Assembly: GCF_001866135.1 (NCBI RefSeq)
Contig: NZ_MODW01000001.1
Location: 186,001 to 250,000 of the forward strand
Source of the DNA: Microbacterium sp. LCT-H2
GTDB lineage: Bacteria; Actinomycetota; Actinomycetes; Actinomycetales; Microbacteriaceae
Reading direction: 5' to 3'
DNA: 64,000 nt
The position numbers and the translations under genes are program-made. Below the pieces are notes generated by a model that saw nothing but the letters and a program-made list of their open reading frames with translations, was not told the DNA's origin and did no database searches. Of this stretch, positions 35,695-44,308 are shown piece after piece (the first letter of the stretch is position 1; each line of letters opens with the position of its first letter).

Positions 35695-38600
35695 TGTGCT
35701 TCTCGAGAAGGTTGAGCAGGTCGTCGATCGTTGCGGGCGGGAACCCGGCGGGGAGCGCGTCGTGGAGCGCGCGAGCGAGTGCCTTTCGCTTCATAGGGTG
35801 CGATACCCAGTCGTGCTCCTTCTGCTGCTGCACGGTGTGGAACACGCTCTCGATCTCGATCACGGTGCCTGCCGGCCAGACGAAGTCAACGAGGGCGCGA
35901 CGTCCGGGTGTGGATGCCCACCCGGGATACGCCCCGGTGGGCACTCCAGTCCCGACCTGCGCCGCGAGCGCGACAAGACCATTGAGGTAGTCGGCGTAGA
36001 CGGCGGCGTCCTGCTTTTGCTGGTCGATGAGGTCATCAAGCAGCTTGGACATGCTGTCGTAGTACTTCGGGTTCATCGCCCGTTCGTCGACGATGGTGCG
36101 GCGGACGTTGTTGATGATCGTCTCGGCCGCAGCCTCGGGGTTTTTCTTTATGCCGTCGGGCAGGCTGTCGAGTGCGCCAGCCCCCTTCTCGACGATGAGG
36201 TGGACAAGGCCCTGGTCGAGGGTGGCGACGTTCTCGGCCGGGTCGGCCTGGATATAGGTATCGAGGAGAGCGCGCATCCCCGCCTCGAACTGCTTCACGT
36301 CAATGTTCTCCCCCGCGCCGACTTCGACCTCGTTGCGGACGGCAACGTAGTGGGCCACTTCGTCCTTGATCGACTTGGCCTCGGCAGGCGCGTAACCAGC
36401 GACGTCCATCTCATTAGCGAGCGCCCCGAACGCCCGGACGAGCCGTGCGACGTCCTTATACAGCTCGACGCGCTTGGGTTCGTTGGCCTTGATTTGTTCG
36501 GCGTCGCCTGGCTCGGACGAGACGAAGTAGTGCTGGTACTCCAGGGTTCCCTTCGGTGGCTTCACCGGCTCGCATAGCGCGCGGATCTTCTCCAACGCCT
36601 CGTCGAGGTCGGCCCGGGCCTGCTCAATGCGGTCCTTGAGGAGCCCTTCGACGTCCTCCTTGGCGTAGTCCTCGAACGCACCTGAGGTGTAGTCAGTAAT
36701 CGCCTTGTCGAGCGACTGAAACAGATCCCGGTAGTCAATGACGTAGCCGTAGGTCTTGTCGTCGCCGTCGAGACGGTTGACGCGACAGATGGCCTGGAAC
36801 AGGCCGTGGTCCTGCATCTTCTTGTCGATGTAGAGGTACGTGGCGCTCGGTGCGTCGAAGCCGGTCAGCAGCTTGTCGACAACGATGAGCAGCTGCATCT
36901 GGCCGGGTTCGTCAATGAAGCGCTTCTTGACGTCCTTCTCGAACTCCTCGATCCGTCCGACCGCCTCATCGGCGGGCACGCCGAAATAGTCGGCGAGCAT
37001 CTTGCGGTAGATTTCGTACTTGCGCAGTTGTTCTGTGTCGCCCTCGCCGGCGTCCTCCTTGGAGATCGCGGTGGCGTTGGGGACGTAGCTGGAAACGATC
37101 GCGCACTTGCCCTTGAATCCGGCTTGCGAGAACAGCTCGTAGAACTTGCACGCCTGGTACACGCTGTCGCCAACGAGCATCGCGTTGCCGCGTCCCGAGA
37201 CCAGGCGCGGCTGGGTGGCGAAGTCGAGCAGGACGTCCTGGACGATCATCTCAGCACGCGCCTTGGCGGAGAAGACCTTCTGCATGGTCCCCCACTTCCG
37301 CTTCAGGCGTGCCTTCGACAGATCGGTGAGGCCCTTGGTCTTGGTGTCGAACCAGGTGTCGACCTGCTTGGAGCCCTTCAGCTCCTGCTCGATGTTGCGC
37401 GCCTCGTAGCGCAGGTCAAGCACGACACCGTCGCGGACGGCCTCGTCGAACTTGTAGGTGTGGATGAACGAGCCGAACGTCTCGATGCTCGTCGCCGTGT
37501 CGGCCTTCAGCAGCGGCGTGCCGGTGAAGCCGATGAACATGGCGTCGGGCAGGAGCTGCTTCATGGCGCGGTGCATCTTGCCGCTCTGGGTGCGGTGGGC
37601 TTCGTCGACGAAGACAAAGAGGTTCCCCTTCGCGGCGAAGCCTGCGGGGATCTTCGCGTGGAGGTCGGCGAGGAACGTGTCGCTGTCCTTATCGACCACG
37701 GCTTCGTCGTCGGAACCCCGGAACTTGTGCACGAGTGAGCAGATAAGCCAGGGGTGGGCCTGGTTGAGCTGGCCGATGAGGTCCGCGCCTGAGGTGGTGC
37801 GGTAGATCTTCTCGTTGACGCCCCCGAAGACCTTCTCGATCTGTTCGTCGAGTTCGGTGCGGTCGGTGATGATGAGCACACGGGCGTCGTCCTGGTGCTC
37901 GCGAATCCACTTCGCCAGCCACACCATCGTGAGGCTCTTCCCTGAGCCCTGGGTATGCCAGATGATGCCGCCCTCGCGGTCGGCAACCCGCTCCTGAACG
38001 GCCTTGACGCCGAAGAATTGATTGTGACGGGCGGTCTTCTTCACCCCTGCGTCGAAGACGATGAAGTCGTGGATGATTTCGAGGAGCCGCCCCTTCGAGC
38101 ACATCTGAAGCAGTGAGCGATCCAGCGGGCTCGGCTCATCGCCAGGCTCTTTCCATTCCAGCCAGTACTTCTCGGGCGTCTCGATCACGCCGTACCGAAG
38201 ACCCTCGACATCGTTACCTGCGAACAGGAGCTGGACGGTGGTGAAGAACTGGCGGACGAAGTGCTGGTTCTGGTTGCCGATGTTCTGCCGGATGCCTTCG
38301 CTGACGCTGACGAAGGAGCGCTTCAGTTCGACGACGCCGAGGGCGATCCCGTTGACGTAGAGCACGATGTCGGGGCGCTTGATGTGCTCACCCTTGATCG
38401 TGACTTCCTCCGCGACGACAAAGTCGTTGGCCAGCGGGTTCGCCCAGTCGATCGGCCAGACAGTCTCCGTGACCTCACCAACGTCGCGCTTGGCCTTCAC
38501 GCCGTAGCGGAGAAGTTTGTAGAAGCTGCGGTTCCCGTCGTACAGCTTCTGCCCCGCGCCGAGCGACGCCGCTGTTAGGAGCTGGGAGACAGCGCGGTTT

Positions 38601-38773
38601 CGGATCTCCTCGTCGTACCCCCGACTGGCGAGATTGGCGCGCAACCGTGCTTCGTCGATGTTCGAGTTGTCCTGATCCTTGCGGTTGCCGCCGTAGGCGT
38701 AGCCGAGCTGTTCACGGAATAGCTTGACGACGCGATTCTGCGTCTTCCGTTCGATCTGACCAACGGCGTTCAC
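35681..38773 (-). CDS. hsdR: Type I restriction endonuclease subunit R
   Basis: 1030 residues from a GTG overlapping the hsdS stop. The N-terminal nuclease domain has D135 ... E149-x-K151 (RPDIVLYVNGIALGVVELK), the PD-(D/E)xK site. The SF2 translocase has Walker A HTQGSGKS (273-280), DEAH (390-393) and IGFTGTPLL. The C-terminal helical domain is present in full. HsdR with HsdM2-HsdS translocates and cuts unmodified DNA. No frame break is visible, so restriction should be functional. Confidence 0.96.
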   Translation of the reverse strand: MNAVGQIERKTQNRVVKLFREQLGYAYGGNRKDQDNSNIDEARLRANLASRGYDEEIRNRAVSQLLTAASLGAGQKLYDGNRSFYKLLRYGVKAKRDVGEVTETVWPIDWANPLANDFVVAEEVTIKGEHIKRPDIVLYVNGIALGVVELKRSFVSVSEGIRQNIGNQNQHFVRQFFTTVQLLFAGNDVEGLRYGVIETPEKYWLEWKEPGDEPSPLDRSLLQMCSKGRLLEIIHDFIVFDAGVKKTARHNQFFGVKAVQERVADREGGIIWHTQGSGKSLTMVWLAKWIREHQDDARVLIITDRTELDEQIEKVFGGVNEKIYRTTSGADLIGQLNQAHPWLICSLVHKFRGSDDEAVVDKDSDTFLADLHAKIPAGFAAKGNLFVFVDEAHRTQSGKMHRAMKQLLPDAMFIGFTGTPLLKADTATSIETFGSFIHTYKFDEAVRDGVVLDLRYEARNIEQELKGSKQVDTWFDTKTKGLTDLSKARLKRKWGTMQKVFSAKARAEMIVQDVLLDFATQPRLVSGRGNAMLVGDSVYQACKFYELFSQAGFKGKCAIVSSYVPNATAISKEDAGEGDTEQLRKYEIYRKMLADYFGVPADEAVGRIEEFEKDVKKRFIDEPGQMQLLIVVDKLLTGFDAPSATYLYIDKKMQDHGLFQAICRVNRLDGDDKTYGYVIDYRDLFQSLDKAITDYTSGAFEDYAKEDVEGLLKDRIEQARADLDEALEKIRALCEPVKPPKGTLEYQHYFVSSEPGDAEQIKANEPKRVELYKDVARLVRAFGALANEMDVAGYAPAEAKSIKDEVAHYVAVRNEVEVGAGENIDVKQFEAGMRALLDTYIQADPAENVATLDQGLVHLIVEKGAGALDSLPDGIKKNPEAAAETIINNVRRTIVDERAMNPKYYDSMSKLLDDLIDQQKQDAAVYADYLNGLVALAAQVGTGVPTGAYPGWASTPGRRALVDFVWPAGTVIEIESVFHTVQQQKEHDWVSHPMKRKALARALHDALPAGFPPATIDDLLNLLEKHNEFR

Positions 38774-40026
38774 GCTGCGACCTCCGGCACCAGCCGCGTC
38801 CGCCCGCTCAGCAACTCCTGCATCATGCCCTGCTTGATGTTCCGTGCGGACACCAGACGACGATCCAGCGCCGCGAGCTCCGCATCCACGTCGAGAATGA
38901 CAGCGGCGATCGCCGCCTGCTCCTCAATGCGAACTGGCACTCGAAACTCGAGCGTCACCAGATCCTTCTGGTATAGGTGGTTGATCGTCGAGCCTGCGCT
39001 TAGCCCCGCAACGAACTCATCGAATGCACGCGACCGGAGCATGCAGAAGAGCAACGCCGAGTCGTAGGCGCCCTGCTTCGGCCGGAGAACGAACACGCCA
39101 CTGTTGAGCGTGGTCGGCCCAGGAAGGCGGTCGATGAGAGCGATCTTTCCGATCGTTCCGTCCTTCGTGATGAGCACGTCCCCAGCCCGCAACTGGATAT
39201 TCGGATCCTGGTCATAGCGCCACTTATCGACGTACGGCGTCGTGTTCCAGTTGATGCGGCCATCAGCGAAGTCCGTGCCGCCGACAAGTCGGTGAGTGCC
39301 CGATGCGCGGTACTCCTCAGTCGTCAGCCCCTGCCAACCGATCCGAGCCTTCAGGTGCGAGACGCTCGCCACCTTCAGCGTCGTCCAGTCGCTCGTAAAA
39401 CCGGGGAGGCGGGTGCGGCCGGTCAAGAGTTCCTGCATCAACCCCTGTTTGATGTCCCGCTTCTTCGCGATCAGCCGCTCCAGCGCAGACTCCTGCGCGA
39501 AAGCACCTTCAAGCGCTTTGACTGCAGCATCCTGCTCGTTTCGGTGCGGAAGGCTCAGCGGCAGCGCGCTCAGGATTGACGTGTTCAGGTTGAGCATGGT
39601 GCCGCCGACCGCGTTGTCGAAGAGCCATGTCTGCACTCTCGGTGTCCCGATGAGGAGAGACACGTACTTGGGGTTCACGTCGGCACGGTTCGGCCCAAAC
39701 TTCACGGCGAGGCAACCAGTTCCACACAGCCATCCGGAGTTCTCTGCCCGGACGATCGAACGCCGACCGACATCACCTCGCCGGCTGAAAATTACGTCCC
39801 CCTCGCGGAGTTTGTGCCGGGCCAGCCGCCGTACGTCGTGATCACCGATCCGCGCGATTCCCGCTTCTCGAATCACGTTGTCCCCGAGGTTTGTCGGCAT
39901 CACGACAGGGGTGCCCATGCTCTGGTAGTCGCTCGCGTGCAACTGGCTACCGAACGGCCCAGTCTGAATCACGCCTCCTGTGAGCCGCACGATCTCGCCA
40001 AGGGTTACTTCGCTATCGCTCGTCAA
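38770..40026 (-). CDS. hsdS: Type I restriction system specificity subunit S
   Basis: 418 residues from a TTG that overlaps the hsdM stop. Two target-recognition domains are each followed by a near-identical helical spacer ending KRDIKQGLMQELLTGRTRL (first) and ARNIKQGMMQELLSGRTRL (second). The two half-sites of the bipartite DNA target are set by the domains around residues 1-150 and 205-350. The repeat at DNA level could allow domain exchange by recombination. Confidence 0.94.
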   Translation of the reverse strand: MTSDSEVTLGEIVRLTGGVIQTGPFGSQLHASDYQSMGTPVVMPTNLGDNVIREAGIARIGDHDVRRLARHKLREGDVIFSRRGDVGRRSIVRAENSGWLCGTGCLAVKFGPNRADVNPKYVSLLIGTPRVQTWLFDNAVGGTMLNLNTSILSALPLSLPHRNEQDAAVKALEGAFAQESALERLIAKKRDIKQGLMQELLTGRTRLPGFTSDWTTLKVASVSHLKARIGWQGLTTEEYRASGTHRLVGGTDFADGRINWNTTPYVDKWRYDQDPNIQLRAGDVLITKDGTIGKIALIDRLPGPTTLNSGVFVLRPKQGAYDSALLFCMLRSRAFDEFVAGLSAGSTINHLYQKDLVTLEFRVPVRIEEQAAIAAVILDVDAELAALDRRLVSARNIKQGMMQELLSGRTRLVPEVAA

Positions 40027-42470
40027 TTCATGACCCCCATCGAGGCGAGGTGCTCACTCACGTTGGCGCTGAGCGCCTCGATCGCAGCGTCGAGATCACC
40101 AACGGTCGCCTCGTAGCGGCCGGCGAGGACGCGCAGGCGGGTTGTGAACCGCCGCACGGCAGCCGCCAGTTCACCCGCAATCCCGGCCGCGATAGTGGCG
40201 CCCCACTTGTCGTCGATGACCAGGGACTTGATGTCGTCGGTGGTGAGCTTGCCGTACTGGGCGAGGGCCTTCTCGTCGAGCTTGGCCACGGCGTCCTTGA
40301 CGGCCTTCTTGGTGGTGGTCGCTGCGGCGTAGAGCTTCGTGATGTGGTTCAGTGCCGCGATCTCTTCGGCCTCGGCCTTCTCCACCTTCGCGACGCGAAG
40401 GCGCTTCTTCACCGTGGCGGCGCTGATTTTGTCGTCCTCGACGGCTTCCCACAGCAGGCCGTCTTCGACGGCGTGCTCCTCGGTATACTCCTCGATAGCC
40501 TGGGCGGCAGCTTCGAGGTCCGCGGTGAGCCTGTCCACCATCGCCTGCTCGGCGGCGAAGTAGCGGGCGACGATCAGGCTTGGCGGGATGAGGTCCATGA
40601 CCCAGCGCTTGGCGTTGGCGCCGGTGCCCAAGGTCAGGTGGGCGTCCTCGTACTTGGTCTTGTTGTTCTTGTCCTTCCAAGTGCGCGCGGCGCGGGGCTT
40701 GGCCGCGGCATCCCAGCCTTCGCCGACGATGAGGGCGACGTCGTCGTGCATCGAGGTGTTCCAATAGCCCATAAGTTGCTCGTAGACGGCGTACTCATCG
40801 AGTAAGCGGTGCGAGCGGAACGCCTCGAGCAGCGACTCGCCCAGCTCGGTGGCGAGGTCGTTCGACCGCGTCGTGCCATCGATGCCTTCGAGCGCCGCAC
40901 GGCTGGCCTGCCACCAGTCATCGACCTGGCCGGAGGTCCCTGCATTGATGGTTGGGTATTGCTTGGAGCCCAGCACGGTCGACTCGATGTCGGTCGTGCT
41001 GTCGATCAGTTCCGAGTAGCCCTCGCGCAGGGGCTTGAAGAGTTCCTCGCGCAGGCCCGGGAAGGCGTCCCAGTAGAGCTCAAGGTCATCGAGATCGCGG
41101 TCGGGGATCCCGCCCTGGAGGTGGGCACGCAAGTCCTGGATGTCCTCCGGCTCTGAGGAGTCGATGTAGCGCGGGATGTTGAGGTTGAAGTCGTTCTTCG
41201 GGTCTTCGATCTCGCTGTTCGGCACGAAGCGGGAGTATCGGGCGATGTCCGCCTGGCGCACGTAGGCGTCAACGATCTTGTGCATGTCGCGAGGGCGCAG
41301 GCGATTCTTCGCACCGTCCTTCTCGAACGCCTTGGACGCGTCGATCATGAAGATGCCGGTGCGGTTGGCGGCATCCTTCTTGTCGACCACGATGAGGCAG
41401 GCGGGGATGCCGGTGCCATAGAAGAGGTTCGCGGGTAGGCCGATGATCGCCTTGATATAGCCGCGCTTGATGAGGGTCCTGCGAATCGTCGCCTCGGCGT
41501 TGCCTCGGAAAAGCACGCCGTGGGGCATGACGGTGACGCCACGGGCAGTGGATTTGAGCGACTTCACCATGTGCAGCAGGAAGGCGTAGTCGCCGTTCTT
41601 GTCGGGCGGGCTGGCGAACCCGTCGAACCGGCCGTAGTCCTTCTCCCAACCATTCGTCCACGTCTTGACGGAGAACGGCGGATTGGCGACAAGATAGTCA
41701 AAGGTCTTCAATTGCTCGCCGAACGTGAACTCAGGCTTCGTCAGCGTGTTTCCTTGCCGGATGTCATGCGTCTCGTTGCCATGGAGGATCATGTTCATCC
41801 GCGCCAGAGCCCAGGTCGCGTTGTCGTTCTCCTGGCCATAGATGGTCATGCCGTTCGGGCTGGCGTCGGCGGCCTTGATCAGCAGCGACCCTGAGCCGCA
41901 GGTGGGGTCGTACAGGGTCGTCGACTTTGGCGTGTTCGCGGGGATTTCCAGGAGTTCCGCCATGACGCGCGACACCTCCGCCGGCGTATAGAACTGACCC
42001 TTGCTCTTGCCGGCCTGTGTAGCGAAGTGACGCATCAGGTACTCGTACGCATCCCCGAGGAGGTCGTCGCCCTCGGCACGGGTCCCGGTGAAGTCCATCT
42101 CCTGGAAGATCGCGATGAGGTTGGAGACCTTGTCGACGAGATCCTTGCCCGAGCCGAGCTTGGTCCGATCGTCGAAGTCGGCGTTGTTGACGACACCCTG
42201 AAGGTCATTTGCGTCGGCCAGCTTGCGGATGGCGACGTTGACCTTGTCACCGACGTCAGGCTTGCCCTTGAGCGAGATGAGGTAGTCGAACGATGCGTCC
42301 TCGGGAACCTCGATGAGGGCGAACGGATCGGCCTTCGCCTTGTCGGACACGTACTTCACGAAGAGCATCGTGAGGACGTAGTCCTTGTACTGGCTGGCAT
42401 CCATCGACCCACGCAGCTCGTCGGCGCTGCTCCACAGCGAGCTGTAGAGGTCGGACTTCTTCATCGCCAT
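40023..42470 (-). CDS. hsdM: Type I restriction system methyltransferase subunit M, long form
   Basis: 815 residues from ATG 42470 (MAMKKSDLYSSLWSSADELR). An ATG at 42506 would add 12 residues. The SAM-binding DPTCGSGSLL (about 188-197) and catalytic NPPF (263-266) identify an N6-adenine methylase. The family is normally about 500-550 residues; here a further 270-300 residues rich in Ala/Lys/Glu coiled coil (TVKKRLRVAKVEKAEAEEIA) follow. This may extend contacts with HsdS. First of three overlapped hsd genes. Confidence 0.94.
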   Translation of the reverse strand: MAMKKSDLYSSLWSSADELRGSMDASQYKDYVLTMLFVKYVSDKAKADPFALIEVPEDASFDYLISLKGKPDVGDKVNVAIRKLADANDLQGVVNNADFDDRTKLGSGKDLVDKVSNLIAIFQEMDFTGTRAEGDDLLGDAYEYLMRHFATQAGKSKGQFYTPAEVSRVMAELLEIPANTPKSTTLYDPTCGSGSLLIKAADASPNGMTIYGQENDNATWALARMNMILHGNETHDIRQGNTLTKPEFTFGEQLKTFDYLVANPPFSVKTWTNGWEKDYGRFDGFASPPDKNGDYAFLLHMVKSLKSTARGVTVMPHGVLFRGNAEATIRRTLIKRGYIKAIIGLPANLFYGTGIPACLIVVDKKDAANRTGIFMIDASKAFEKDGAKNRLRPRDMHKIVDAYVRQADIARYSRFVPNSEIEDPKNDFNLNIPRYIDSSEPEDIQDLRAHLQGGIPDRDLDDLELYWDAFPGLREELFKPLREGYSELIDSTTDIESTVLGSKQYPTINAGTSGQVDDWWQASRAALEGIDGTTRSNDLATELGESLLEAFRSHRLLDEYAVYEQLMGYWNTSMHDDVALIVGEGWDAAAKPRAARTWKDKNNKTKYEDAHLTLGTGANAKRWVMDLIPPSLIVARYFAAEQAMVDRLTADLEAAAQAIEEYTEEHAVEDGLLWEAVEDDKISAATVKKRLRVAKVEKAEAEEIAALNHITKLYAAATTTKKAVKDAVAKLDEKALAQYGKLTTDDIKSLVIDDKWGATIAAGIAGELAAAVRRFTTRLRVLAGRYEATVGDLDAAIEALSANVSEHLASMGVMN

Positions 42471-42583
42471 CAGAGCACAGCCATCCCATCTATCTCCCGG
42501 CACCATGTCGCCAGGTCAGCCTTCGAAGCAGGCCGCGGTCCTCGCTCGGCCTGCCTTGAGCGTGTCGGCGAGCCGAATCGCCT

Positions 42584-42667
42584 CGCGGTTGGGAGCGTCG
42601 CCGAGGAGCGCCCGGACCGCAGCGAAGCGAGGACCGGACGCACCGCAGAGCGGCGCTCCCAACCGCG
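42584..42667. repeat. Long structured inverted repeat upstream of hsdM
   Basis: CGCGGTTGGGAGCG (42584-42597) and its exact 14-base complement (42654-42667) enclose 56 bases rich in GAGCG/CGGACCG repeats. Beside it is a second stem GCCGGCC-GGAG-GCCGGC near 42670-42688. The pair lies in the 240-bp space between an upstream gene and hsdM. It could be a terminator or attenuator reducing methylase expression, or a mobile palindromic repeat. Confidence 0.55.
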
Positions 42668-42708
42668 CAGCCGGCCGGAGGCCGGCCTTGAACGAGTAAA
42701 GAAAATTC

Positions 42709-43272
42709 TCACAGGGCGCCAGTCTCGTGCTGGATCGCACGGCTGGTCGCGCGGGCCTTCTCCGTCGACGCGAGCCACGGGCGGAACTTCGGATCGGCCT
42801 CCGCCGCAGTCATGGCGCGGTCGAGCGCCTCGGTGATCCCGCGAAGATCTTCGAAGCCGAGCGCGCGGATCCCGTACTTCAGCGCATCGAGGTCGGGCTC
42901 GGGAGACAGCAGCGACTCAAGCGCAGCGACCGTCTTCGGCGTGTACCGCTTCGCGAACGACTGGGTGATGGCGCCCTGCGCGGCCGCGAGCTCGCCGATC
43001 GGCGGCTTCGGCTGGTGGAACTTGTGCGTGTACGCGTTGAACAGGCTCCGGTAGTCACGCGTCGCCCGATCGGCGGCCTCGGAGGCGGCGGACATCTCGA
43101 GGAACGACGCGTCATGGTTGCGCGGTGCCGCTCCCCCGATCTTGGCCGTGTCCATCGATTCCACGGCCGCGGCAGCTCGCTCCTGGAGGCGCTGCAACAC
43201 GCTGCGCACCGGCTCTGGCACGACTCCCCATGCAGAGGGGAAGGCCTGCTCTGCGCCTGATGCTCCGTCCAT
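42709..43272 (-). CDS. Hypothetical protein at head of R-M operon
   Basis: 187 residues, predicted mostly helical (MDGASGAEQAFPSAWGVVPE; YRSLFNAYTHKFHQPKPPIG; ALESLLSPEPDLDALKYGIR). No membrane segment or known catalytic motif. I do not recognise the family. It is transcribed toward hsdM, 240 bp away across a large hairpin, and diverges from the decayed small genes. Being first in the island's R-M transcription unit, it could be a regulator or a second defence component, but nothing in the sequence proves it. Confidence 0.65.
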   Translation of the reverse strand: MDGASGAEQAFPSAWGVVPEPVRSVLQRLQERAAAAVESMDTAKIGGAAPRNHDASFLEMSAASEAADRATRDYRSLFNAYTHKFHQPKPPIGELAAAQGAITQSFAKRYTPKTVAALESLLSPEPDLDALKYGIRALGFEDLRGITEALDRAMTAAEADPKFRPWLASTEKARATSRAIQHETGAL

Positions 43273-43281
43273 CCGTTCAGC

Positions 43282-43370
43282 TTACTCAGCACGCCGATCC
43301 GGTGGCCAGCGAGACATATGGACTATAGATGACAAAAAAGGTTGACGTACTGAGTAATACGCGCCATGCT
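43282..43370. promoter_or_regulatory. Divergent promoter region with repeated ACTGAGT boxes
   Basis: TTGACG (43342-43347), 17 bases, CATGCT (43365-43370) forms a plausible plus-strand promoter. TTACTCAG (43282-43289) and CTGAGTAA (43350-43357) are exact inverse copies, and ACTGAGT recurs at 43349 and 43372. These could be operators for a regulator controlling both directions. Confidence 0.5.
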
Positions 43371-43412
43371 GACTGAGTGAGCAAACCGCTTACCAACTGA
43401 GAGGAAACAGTC

Positions 43413-43576
43413 ATGGCACTTCAGACAGGAAAAATCGTCACGCCGAGCTCGCTGACCGGATGTCCGCCATCGCCGCAGATGTGGAGCAGCAACTCAACCT
43501 CGTGCTCAATGCCGGCGCGGATGCGGGTGACGAGCATAGCGAGAACGGAAAGGACGGAGACGAACTTGACGAGTGA
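43413..43576 (+). pseudogene. Small frameshifted ORF upstream of metallophosphoesterase
   Basis: ATG 43413 follows AGAGGA at good spacing, but its own frame runs out of sense after MALQTGK. Restoring one A in the A5 run near 43429-43433 moves reading to the other frame, which then gives a coherent acidic protein: NRHAELADRMSAIAADVEQQ continuing to GKDGDELDE and a stop at 43574. The second frame has no ATG before 43460. A one-base homopolymer loss is the simplest reading; sequencing error or slippage is possible. The end overlaps the next gene by 11 bp, as in a coupled pair. Confidence 0.55.
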
Positions 43577-44111
43577 TGAGCCGTTCAACTTCGACTCGGT
43601 GAACTTCGTGACGAGCGATCACCACTGCGGGCACGCTCGCATCAGCGAACTGGCCGGACGCCCCTTCGCCTCGGTCGACGAAATGAATGCCGTCATGATC
43701 GAACGCTTCCGCCCCCTCTACGAGGATGCCGGTTGGACTGTGCTCCCGGAAATCCTCGACGGGATCCACCACGGCACGCGCCTTCTCGCATGCCACTACC
43801 CCTACGCGGGCGACACCACTGGCGCAGAGCGACACAGTTCACACCGCCCCGGCAACACCGGGATTCCGCTCATCCACGGCCACACGCACGAGCATGAATT
43901 CGGCCCGCATGGCTCGCACGAGTTTCACATCGGCGTGGACGCATTCGGCTTCGCACCGGTCGAGTTCGAACTGATCGACGCATGGCTCGAGGACCTCCGC
44001 CGCGAGGAGGAAGCGATCGCGAAACTCATTCGACGGCGCTCTGCCGTAGGCGACAGCACACCGCTCGATGAGCTGGCTCACAGGCTTGGCGTCAACCTCG
44101 ACCAGGGTTGA
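43566..44111 (+). pseudogene. Metallophosphoesterase with central active-site deletion
   Basis: Starts at TTG 43566 (GGAG upstream) and reads TSDEPFNFDSVNFVTSDHHC, the first metal motif (D-x-H) of calcineurin-like phosphoesterases, then GHARISELAGRPF and EMNAVMIERF. At that point intact relatives continue with the GDxx and GNHD motifs; here the sequence jumps to RPLYEDAGWTVLPEILDG and on to LLACHYPY and LIHGHTHEHEF. About 50-70 residues with half the metal ligands are missing, in frame. The remaining 181 residues stay open, but catalysis is unlikely. Confidence 0.7.
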
Positions 44112-44216
44112 GCGTCCGGCCTTCCACCATGGCGTCGCGCCTTGTCGGCTGGCGCAGGATGGAAAGCACGTCCAGGTGCATCGCTGAGGACGAAGTAGCC
44201 AAGCCCCTGGCCCAAC

Positions 44217-44234
44217 CCGGCACAAAACCGGCAC
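44217..44234. repeat. Paired CCGGCAC motif near right island end
   Basis: Two direct CCGGCAC copies at an 11-bp period, same orientation as those at 34935-34952. The surrounding stretch 44112-44277 holds no convincing gene. Sequence of this style is often seen behind integrase genes, so it may mark a lost integrase end. Confidence 0.45.
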
Positions 44235-44277
44235 AGCCCTCCCCTAGGTCGTCCCGACCACCGTCCCGGATACGACA

Positions 44278-44301
44278 AAACCCCCGGAGAACCGGGGGTT
44301 T
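44278..44301 (-). terminator. Terminator of tRNA-Met
   Basis: Stem AAACCCCCGG / CCGGGGGTTT with loop AGAA, followed by T residues on the minus strand, seven bases beyond the tRNA 3' end. Confidence 0.8.
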
Positions 44302-44308
44302 CATTCTG

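Noticed and set aside
42516..42740. Short minus-strand ORF through the structured repeat upstream of hsdM
   Set aside because: It overlaps the end of the upstream gene and the large inverted repeat and has no ribosome site; the sequence is better explained by RNA/DNA structure.
43377..43400. GTG-initiated seven-codon peptide before the frameshifted ORF
   Set aside because: Too short to support as a gene; could be a leader peptide but there is no other evidence.
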